DNA of 64,000 nt from Heliocybe sulcata (lineage: Eukaryota; Basidiomycota; Agaricomycetes; Gloeophyllales; Gloeophyllaceae): NCBI GenBank assembly GCA_004369045.1, contig ML213503.1:2788924-2852923 (forward strand), read 5' to 3'. The notes beneath the pieces are model-generated. The model was not told where the DNA came from. It did not search any database and was given only the letters and a program-made list of their open reading frames with translations. The position numbers were made by a program, and so were the translations under genes. Below are positions 56,435-64,000 of this stretch, piece after piece (the first letter of the stretch is position 1; every line of letters starts with the position of its first letter).

Positions 56435-57311
56435 ATTTGCCGTGGGCTCTTGACTGAACTGGCGCTCAACGGCGTGCCCTATCCTGACGAGTCTGTGAAG
56501 ATAAATCAGTGCTATATCTTGATCGATACAACTGCTCTTACCTCAGCGAGTATCACTTCCTCACCGCTCAAAACTCTGACCGCATGCGTTTTACTTTTAT
56601 CTGGACGACCACCCAACCCTCCGAGTCCTCGAGCAGCATATGAAGTACAAGACTATTGTTCTCTATCCATCTTACCTCATTCTTTGAGGCAGAGCGCAGC
56701 ATACCTTCTTCAGTCACTGTTGTAGGAAGCAGTCGCATGGGGCTTCTGCAGTCCCATGTCGCTGGGGAATGACAGCGAGGACTTGATGTCTCGTTGTACA
56801 GCAGATACGACAAGGCTGGCCCTACCGTACGGAGGCCGTACTGCCATCGCCCATTGTACTGTGGTCTTCCTCGATCATTTACCGACTCCTTCAGAACATA
56901 GGTGTGTATCACTTCGGACACCCCATAAGACATTATGATAAGCCATCTTTCACTTTAGCAGTACAAGAGAGGAGGAACCTACTCCATGCCCGGAATGCAT
57001 TTCTGATTCTCTGTCACAGAAGCCATGAGTATTTGGGCACTGCAGTGTCGGTGCTCCGCCTCACTCGCATGCTTGTCATCCTCACAGGATGCGGGTCACC
57101 GAATCATGATGTTGCGGGATCCTTCATGATAGCTGCTGTCAAGTTTTCCCTATGCAATCTTTATAATAAATTGCCTCCAGAAATCTATGAGACGGTGCAA
57201 TATGCACTGTATATGCTACATTGGATGAATACTACTTGCTTTAATTGCTTGATCACGGAGTCCATATTGAATATTGATGTGAAACAGCCAAACTGATCGT
57301 AATCACTTCAA
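56435..57311. other. Region between orphan gene and MDV1 end
   Basis: A minus frame at 56933-56568 (121 codons; contains VRWIENNSLVLHMLLEDSEG) and a plus frame at 56904-57296 have some coding look but no family match. Part of this may be upstream sequence of the orphan gene or another orphan. The last 100 bases are the MDV1 3' flank. Confidence 0.35.
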
Positions 57312-60005
57312 TCATAAAGCCCAGATCTTGACCATCGCATCGCGACCACCAGAAACAAGATAGCGGTCCATGTATCTTAGCCTCTCTACCGGACGAGTGT
57401 GGCCGTTCGTTAACAAGGTAGAGTGCTGCATGCTCGTACGGTTGTAGATCTGCGACGACGAGTGAGCTGGAGCCGTGGAATAGCAGAGGGTGACAACGAA
57501 CCTTTATGCCGTTCTCGCCGGTAGCGGCGACAATCTTCCTGCTGTCAAACTGCAGTGCAGTGACTGCATGATCGTACTTGAGGGTCTCGAAGATACCGCC
57601 TGTGCGCAGGTCCCATATCTAGTATCATTAGTTCGACGTCGTGCTTCGATATATGCGTCTGAGACTTACCCGGATGCTCTTGTCGAGACTACCACTCGCA
57701 ATATGAAGCTCGTCAAACTGCAGGCAAGTGACTGGACCTGTGTGTCCAAGCAATGTTCGGTGAGGCTGGCCAGTCCGCACTAAGAAACAACGTCAATTCC
57801 AGGTCCGCAACAAAAAGAGTGCATACACTCACTATCCCACATTCGCACAGCGCCATCGCCGCTTCCGCTGACTAGCGCATAGCCCCAGAACTGGACAGCC
57901 CCAACGAAGTCCTGGTACATCTCCCAGCTCCCGTCCGCGTATGGAGGCGTAGGGACAGCGAAAGATCCCGCGGCCGCGGCGGCCCCTGGGATGAGATGCG
58001 CGGGCAGGGTCGATCCCGGTGTAGACGACGTCGGGTGGGATATTGCCCATAGGATGTCCATCGTCATGACACACTGGCCTGTACTGAGATCCCATTGTCG
58101 CAGCGTCTTGTCCGAAGCTCCTGTAACCTGTAGTTCACGGTTATGTTGGAAGTTGCACTTACCTGGAGACGGACAGTTACTTACCAGACAGTCATCTTCG
58201 AAGTAAATAGTGGACACAGCTTTAGTGTGCCCCTCCAGAACGCGCACACAGGGCCCAGTCTTCTCAGGTAGGCTTCCGTTCGTGTCATTTCGGATTGACT
58301 TGAGGTCATTGGGTTTCTCGACCAGCAGGCCGTCATCCTCATGGCTCTCGTCCGTCTCCTCCGCCACGACACTCAGCTCACCCACGCCCTCCCAATCATC
58401 GTCCTCATCCACCCGCTCGAGATCCCACAATCTCACAGTACCATCCTCCCCGCCGGTTAAGCACATGTTACCCTCCACCTGTATACATTTGACGGAACCA
58501 CGGTGGCCTCTTAGCCGGCCGATCTCCTCGCCGGTGAGCAGGTCCCATACGCGAGGCTGGGTGTCCTCTTGCGATGCGGTAACTAGTGTACCGTACGGTT
58601 CCGAGAAGTCGAGCGCGGTGATTGGAGTCTGGTGACTCTCGAGTGACTATATGCGCCAGAAAGTGATGAATAGGCATGCCAACCTTTCCCAGCGCGATGA
58701 CGCTCGAAAACTCACCATAAATGCGACACCTGGAGGTAGGTCGTCATGCTCGGACGGCAAGAACACAGGTCCTGTATGAACAGTCCGTTAAGCTACGCCG
58801 TATACGGCTCTGAAAATTGCGTACCTTTACGCCGTCGCGAGCTCTGTGGGCCCATGGAGGATGGTCTCTGTGAACCTCCTCTTGCACTCGCCTGCACTTC
58901 GAGCTGTTCTCGGACGCCCTCGACTGCAATCGCGTAAAGATAGGTTGGCTGACACTTATTAGAGCGGACTTACGCTCATCCTCGAGCTCCAGATCCTCCT
59001 CCTGGAGCTTCAAGAGATCGCGCTCTAGCTTTTGTCGGATTTTGTCTAACGCCTCGATCTTATGTGTGATCTCGACGATCTCATTATTAATTAATTTCTT
59101 GATGTCGCAAGTCGCATTAACCATGGATATAAAATGGCACGAGACAAGTGTTACTCACCCTCTTGACATGAAGATTCTCCTTGTCGCGTTTAATCTCATC
59201 TGACTGACGTCTGAGCTCATCCACACCAAGCTTCTTGCCCGCAGCCATGCTCTCCCGCCCTCTTCTTCGCCCTCTCGCCCTCTCCTTACGCCCCCGATCA
59301 CCGACCATGACCATATCCTCCTCGCTCACCACACTTTCATGACCCTCCTCCTCCGTCAACAACCCTCTCGCACTCATTCCCAGCCTTTTCAACCCCAGCT
59401 TCTCCCCCACCTCCAGATTCCTCGTCTGCCTCCGCCTTGACCGGCTCTTCTCTGCACTCGGAATCGTCGCGTTAAACCCGCGCAGAAAACTCACATCGCT
59501 CGCCACGCCCTCCGGCTCCGGTACCTCCGCGTCCAGCAGTTCTTCCGTCGCCTCCACAATCTGGAGGTCACGTGAGGTAACCCGGCGGCCACCCAGAGTC
59601 ATACGCAACGGCGCGCGTCCGAGGGTTGCAAAGTCGAGTGCATGCGAGGAATTCGAAGACTTGTCTCGTAGACTTGCTTTAGGGCGAGACGACACGGTTC
59701 CAGCGCTGCTCATCATTCTCGGGGTCATGATAACGGGGGCCACTGCAATCATATCGTGTTCAAAAGACCCTGAGCCTCCCTCCTCGAACGACTATAAGAG
59801 AGAGATACGCACACTCAGACAGAATCCTATTCGAGTCCACCCGACGGTGAAAGGGCGCCATGATGGCCTTGGATACCACTTCAAGCTTGCTTGGTCCGGA
59901 GGACGAAGTGGATGAGCCTGCCATCGCGTCTGTCGTGAGGGGGTCTAGTGCTGCGCGGGGATTGCGCTTTTTATCTTTGTTGGGAGGCCCGCCAGAGTTG
60001 GCCAT
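57312..60005 (-). CDS. MDV1: Mitochondrial division WD40 protein, Mdv1/Caf4-like
   Basis: Adaptor on the outer mitochondrial membrane that joins Fis1 to the dynamin Dnm1 in fission. From the ATG at 60005: [20 protein letters not shown], a basic Ser-rich N-terminus, then [20 protein letters not shown] and [21 protein letters not shown] coiled coil follows at about 59120-58970 ([38 protein letters not shown]), expected for dimerisation. The C-terminal half is a WD40 propeller: [112 protein letters not shown] and finally [16 protein letters not shown], stop at 57312. An acidic Asp/Glu insertion sits between two blades near 58380. About ten introns. Mdv1 and Caf4 are single-copy in most basidiomycetes. 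Confidence 0.9.
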
Positions 60006-60267
60006 AGCGGTTAGCGATGGCGGCGAGGACGGCTTAAGTGCAGAGGCTGGAGGACTCGGAGTAAAACGCGTCCAGAGACTCGTTGCGGCAGGGGTGTAGT
60101 GCCGCGAGACCCCGTGGACCTGACCGCATACTTTCCACGCCTCAAGGCACTGTCATGTCCGAAGGTTATCGACCAGGCACGCATCTCGAAAAATCCCAAT
60201 GAATTAGCATGTAAATATCAGTACAGAGAGCTACAAATACAGGACATGGGTATCATGAATGCCACCA

Positions 60268-61167
60268 TTACGACCAACCAAAATCGAATATAACATCGAA
60301 CCCGTACGGTCGCAGGTCGTATTCTTTCCTGAACCAAGGCAGGTGAGGGATCGCAGATTCTACAGAGGTCAAGTTGATGTGAGGGATTGGCGCGGACTCG
60401 TTAGCCGAGACCATCTCCTCATCTGATCCTGCAGGATCAGCACCTCCCCGCCTCCAGATCGAAGCAGTGATATCGCGAAGCATGCCTCCTAGTCGCGCTC
60501 CTCGTGTCAAGAAGTTCCCAGCCGACCCTGCAGTTTGATTCCGCGAATCCCCGTACCTAACAGCAGCAGGCGCGCCGGCCAAAGAGTCTCCCGGCTGAGA
60601 GGATGGGTCGGAGGTGCTTGGCGATTCTGAGTCGCTCTCCACATCCCTCCTCCGCTTCTCCTGCAGCATGTCAAACTTGAGCTTCGCTATGCTGACCCTC
60701 TCCCATTCCGTGACATTGAAGGGGTTGAAGATGCCGCCGAAAGACCAGTCAACCCAGCAGCGATCTGTTAGACGCATGGCGGCAGGCTTGGGGATGGTGA
60801 TGTTCGTCAGAGTGACATCCCAGGCGTCAGAAAACGTGGTGACGTTTTCGGACCAAGGCACAGAGAGCGGACTGTCTATGGAGATGGGCTGCCAGTAGCA
60901 CGATGACATGAATAGAGCCGTCAGAAGGCTAATGCAGTAGAAGCTATGCAGGATCCTTAGCTCTCTTGGCCCTAATAGGCATTAACTGACACGTACCAAG
61001 GCCGTGCATGGAGAATGAGCGAAAGCAGGAAAAGGATGAGGAAATACGGCTGCGCAGTCGGCACAGGAAGAATGAGCAGGGGTAAAAACCACCGCGTACA
61101 GCTATGCAGTTAACAGATTCCATCAGTGCATGGCGCTTAACAATGTCGGCGCGAACACTCACAGCAT
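60268..61167 (-). CDS. Membrane protein of unknown function with a 5-base first exon
   Basis: The main exon (60909 to the TAA at 60268) reads SSCYWQPISIDSPLSVPWSE, DVTLTNITIPKPAAMRLTD and RCWVDWSFGGIFNPFNVTEW, then a Ser/Pro/Asp-rich stretch and the end RKEYDLRPYGFDVIFDFGWS. Two upstream exons give a good start: ATGCT at 61167-61163 before a gtgagt donor, then after a gcatag acceptor CTRWFLPLLILPVP, and YFLILFLLSLILHARP, a strongly hydrophobic anchor or signal; a third junction leads to CLLTALFMSSCYW. Several N-glycosylation sites (NVT, NIT, NLT, NQT) suggest a lumenal or outer location. I do not recognise the family. If the micro-exon is wrong, the ATG at 60909 is the alternative start. Confidence 0.6.
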
Positions 61168-61304
61168 CGACGTTGGGAGTCGTCAGACAAGAACTGCGCG
61201 GTCCTGAAAGTGGCGGAGATTCACGATTTGCACGCTCAAACGGAAAGCGCACATGGCCTGGTGGCTGTGCGTCTGTGACGAATTGTGACGAGACGTGCCT
61301 CTGG

Positions 61305-61329
61305 ATTCCTGATCATTCTGGACTATTCC
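61305..61329. promoter_or_regulatory. Heat-shock element upstream of p23
   Basis: Five contiguous 5-bp units: ATTCC, TGATC, ATTCT, GGACT, ATTCC. They follow the nTTCn/nGAAn alternation with all three TTC units exact and the two inverted units as GAT and GAC. It lies 102-126 bp before the p23 start, a typical place for Hsf1 binding on a chaperone gene. Confidence 0.6.
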
Positions 61330-61430
61330 AACCATTTTAAAGTGCTATAGTATAGACGCCCAGAGTGTCTATATCAGCCTTTGTATCCATTGTCTAAACC
61401 TCTACTGTATCTTTTCGCTTGAATCTCATC

Positions 61431-62383
61431 ATGCCGGCTCACCCTGAAGTGCTTTGGGCTCAGCGTAGTTCTGAGACGGATGAGGCGAAGGTGAGATGCG
61501 AGTTCAGTCGCGATCGGAGGCGGGGGCGCGTTTATTGGAAGGACACTAGCTGATTTGGCGTTAATCCATTTAAATGGGTAGAACATCATCTACTTCACCG
61601 TGAACCTCCCTGACATCAAGGAAGACACGCTTGAATACAGCCTCACGCCTACGCACATTTCGTTCAAGGCGAAGGCCGGAAAGTAAGTCGCATCCCATGC
61701 ATATCAAACAGTCCACTTGCTCAGATGTGCTTTAGTGCTGCTAAGGGTATTGACGAGAAGGATTACGCCTTCGACTTCGACCTCTACGACGAGGTCGTCC
61801 CTGAGGTAAGCATCAATACCCACCAATCGACGACTGTTCAACTACCAAATAATCTCACAAAAAAATGCGCAGCAATCATCAAAACGCCTGAACTCCCGCG
61901 ACTTCGCCCTCATCCTCCGAAAGAAGGAGAAGAAGCTCGAGTACTGGCCACGTCTGACCAAGGATAAGATCAAGACGCCGTTCCTGAAGACGGACTTCAG
62001 CAAATGGGTGGACGAGGATGAACAGGACGGCGACGTCAAGATTGACGAAGACTTCGACATGGGTGGTATGGGCGCCATGCCAGGAATGGGTGGCATGGGT
62101 GGTATGCCCGGCATGCCCGGTATGGGCGGTATGGGTGGTATGCCCGGTATGGGCGGTATGCCTGGAATGGGCGGTATGGGTGGAGACATCGACTTTGAAA
62201 AGGCACGTTTTCTGCATTATGATGAATGACCCGCGTGTATTGACTACGTTTCACTTTTTCCAGATGATGGCGGAGATGGGCAGCGGTGCTGGACCGTCCG
62301 GCTCAGGAGCAGCGGACGATGAAGGCGAGTCGGATGACGACGACGGACCCCCACCTCTCGAGGAGCCCACGAAGTCCTCATGA
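61431..62383 (+). CDS. SBA1: Hsp90 co-chaperone p23
   Basis: Binds the ATP-bound closed state of Hsp90 and slows its ATPase; cytosolic and nuclear. From the ATG at 61431: MPAHPEVLWAQRSSETDEAK, then after an intron IIYFTVNLPDIKEDTLEYSL with TPTHISFKA, the CS domain. Next exons read AKGIDEKDYAFDFDLYDEVV, then NSRDFALILRKKEKKLEYWP with RLTKDKIKTPFLKTDFSKWV, where the Trp of EYWPRL and FxxDFxxW segment are diagnostic. The tail has a Gly-Met-Pro repeat (62059-62190) of GGM and PGM units, then FEKMMAEMG-type sequence across an intron and an acidic end DDDDGPPPLEEPTKSS. About 205 residues. Complete; the GGM run is longer than in yeast, but similar runs occur in other fungi. Confidence 0.94.
62059..62190 (+). 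repeat. GGM/PGM codon repeat in p23
   Basis: Tandem 9-base-like units (GGTATGGGC and CCCGGCATG types) encode repeated Gly-Gly-Met and Pro-Gly-Met in the unstructured tail of p23. Copy number may vary between strains. Confidence 0.8.
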
Positions 62384-62898
62384 AAATGTCCTCACCGGAG
62401 GGATGATGAACTCTGATGTTGCCGGATCAGTGTAGAAGAAGCATAATACAGTTGTCTCTTGTTTCAAGCTATCCTTCTCCTGCGTGTGAGGACGATCCTC
62501 CTACTCCTTACACGGTTCTCGTGCTCTGCCCTGTCTTCTGTACATATACCCGCGGCTGCTTACTAGCTGATACTCGAACATCTGTGTGTTAGTTCAGCGC
62601 TCAACCTTGATGACAAAAGCATGCCGGCTGGATTACTCGTCATATCGGCATCTTTGGTGATACATTGCGTATGTCTCTAAAAACGATTGCAATAGTCATC
62701 CCGGTAGGTCGCATTCCGCGGTCCCGAAGCCACTGACCATGAGTCGATTCCATCTCCAGGAATGTTCGTCCCACCGCACTGGCATATGTTCCACCACTAT
62801 GACATATCACAAAATCTCTTATAAATTCAACAGATATAAAGGCAGTAGCTGGTGCGCAAGCTCATTGATTATATCCGTAACCTTTGAGAGCATTTGAG
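62384..62898. other. p23 3' flank and SDR promoter
   Basis: No open frame or RNA gene is seen. A ttataaattc near 62818-62828 lies about 75 bp before the SDR start and is a good TATA candidate. Confidence 0.5.
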
Positions 62899-64000
62899 AT
62901 GTCCGAATCGCAGGTCTGGTTTATCACCGGTACTTCCACTGGCATTGGTCGCGAGATCGTCCTCGGCAAGCACGCTGCCTCATCTTCACAGCTCGACCCA
63001 TCTCTGACGCTGTATTGTAGCTGCTCTATCCGCCGGCCACAAAGTAATCGCGACCGCCCGCAGCGCGGCGAAGATAAAGGACCTCGGCGAGAAGGGCGCA
63101 TATACGCTCGAGCTGGACGTCTCAGCTTCCTCCGCGACACTTGCGAAAGGCGTCGAGCAGGCGCTGGCGAAGTACGGAAGGATTGATGTACTCGTGAATA
63201 ATGCGGCACAGATTATGTTGGGAGCTATTGAGGAGGCGAGGTGTGTTCCAGTGAGAAGTACTCCGGCTGTATGCGCGATGCTGATTTATTGGGCAGTGAA
63301 GAGGATGTGAAGAGGATATTTGACACGAACTTGCTCGGGCCTCGTATGTTATGCAGTAATATTCTATGAATATGGTGGTAACGTCCGAGAACAGTTAACC
63401 TGATTCGTGAGGTCCTGCCCCACATGCGGGAGCGTAAATCAGGGACTATCGTGAATATAGGCTCTATTGGAGGTGCGCCACTGGAAGAGGGTCGAAAGCT
63501 TTGTTGTCTGAACGATCTTTTCCAGGAACGATTATATTCCCGGGTCTTGGTTCTTACCATGGGACGAAGTTTGCCCTCTTAGGTGCGTCTGAGAGCCCCG
63601 TTCATTTTTGCATCACCCCGTTGTCTCATTATACGTGTGCTTGCTTTACAGGATACACTGAGACGCTAGATAACGAAATAAAACACCTCGGTCTCCGAGC
63701 CGTGTACGTCGAGCTCGGGGACTTCAGAACGGAGATCTTGGACTCCGTACGTTCTCTAGACTTCCGGCCATTCGATGGCCTATGCTGATCCCTTTGCCTC
63801 TACAGAACGTCAAAATGCTCACTACATCCGGCCGCATACCCGACTACCACACCCCTGACTCAGCTGTAGACTTTGTTGAAAAGCGGACAGCAGAGCTCAC
63901 GGGCAAGCAGCCTGGCGACCCTAAGAAGGCAGGTGAAGTGATTGTACGCGTTTGCTCAGGCAAGGATCCAAAAGGTATCCCGTGGCGCCTGGTGCTAGGC
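62899..64000 (+). CDS. Short-chain dehydrogenase/reductase (3' end beyond window)
   Basis: NAD(P)-dependent oxidoreductase of the classical SDR type; substrate unknown. From the ATG at 62899: SESQVWFITGTSTGIGREIV with the TGxxxGIG dinucleotide motif, then after an intron AALSAGHKVIATARSAAKIK (the Arg after TA fits NADP preference), AYTLELDVSASSATLAKGVE, RIDVLVNNAAQIMLGAIEEA (NNA motif), and FDTNLLGPLNLIREVLPHMR, then GTIVNIGSIGG carrying the catalytic Ser and GLGSYHGTKFALLGYTETLD with the YxxxK pair. Then HLGLRAVYVELGDFRTEILD and, near the window end, IPWRLVLG. Five or six introns. The last residues lie outside the window. The start at a second upstream ATG in another frame is rejected. Confidence 0.9.

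Overview
The window is nuclear DNA of a filamentous fungus, most likely an Agaricomycete basidiomycete. Nearly every gene is cut by many short introns of about 50-65 bases with GT..AG ends, genes lie a few hundred bases apart on both strands, and the gene set is fungal: GH18 chitinase, Mdv1-type fission protein, a large-subunit catalase, ECD/SGT1 and a 14-helix MFS drug transporter. Three tRNA genes are present, two with introns. I see no prokaryotic operons, CRISPR array or recognisable transposon. Layout: 1-3.5 kb holds a secreted chitinase (cut by the left edge) and casein kinase II alpha, both on minus, the kinase head to head with a small intronless SET-domain gene. At 5.6-7.4 kb lies mitochondrial DnaJ (MDJ1), at 8.3-10.9 kb an MFS transporter, then a gene-poor stretch to 13.6 kb and choline/ethanolamine kinase. 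At 15.7-18.6 kb lies a TTP/Cth2-type tandem CCCH RNA-binding protein. At 20.9-28.9 kb is a very large proteasome activator gene (BLM10/PA200), head to head with an AIM18-like chalcone-isomerase-fold gene. From 30.4 to 38.4 kb the window is densely packed: tRNA-Thr, TIM21, VMA7 (minus), ECD/SGT1, AP-3 sigma, MED6 (minus). At 39.3-44.0 kb are a catalase and a C2H2 transcription factor. A second gene-poor stretch runs to 47.4 kb. Then come tRNA-Lys, an inverted tRNA-Lys fragment, MCM5 (minus), a second tRNA-Thr, CSN6 and a CinA/NMN-amidase-like gene. After an orphan region with one DUF6914-like gene come MDV1, an unknown membrane protein, the p23 co-chaperone gene and a short-chain dehydrogenase cut by the right edge. 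Themes: mitochondria (MDJ1, TIM21, AIM18, MDV1), protein quality control (BLM10, p23, MDJ1, CSN6), replication and transcription (MCM5, MED6, SET, CCCH and C2H2 proteins) and trafficking (VMA7, AP-3). They are not an operon and look like ordinary neighbours. The most interesting signals are non-coding. Four MluI cell-cycle boxes (ACGCGT) sit between BLM10 and AIM18, with more upstream of MCM5 and the CinA-like gene. A five-unit heat-shock element lies before p23. Two near-identical tRNA-Thr genes differ only by a 15-base intron. A tRNA-Lys gene faces an inverted, internally deleted copy. A stop-free 60-base intron separates the two CCCH fingers. A 21-base tandem repeat lies upstream of the C2H2 factor.
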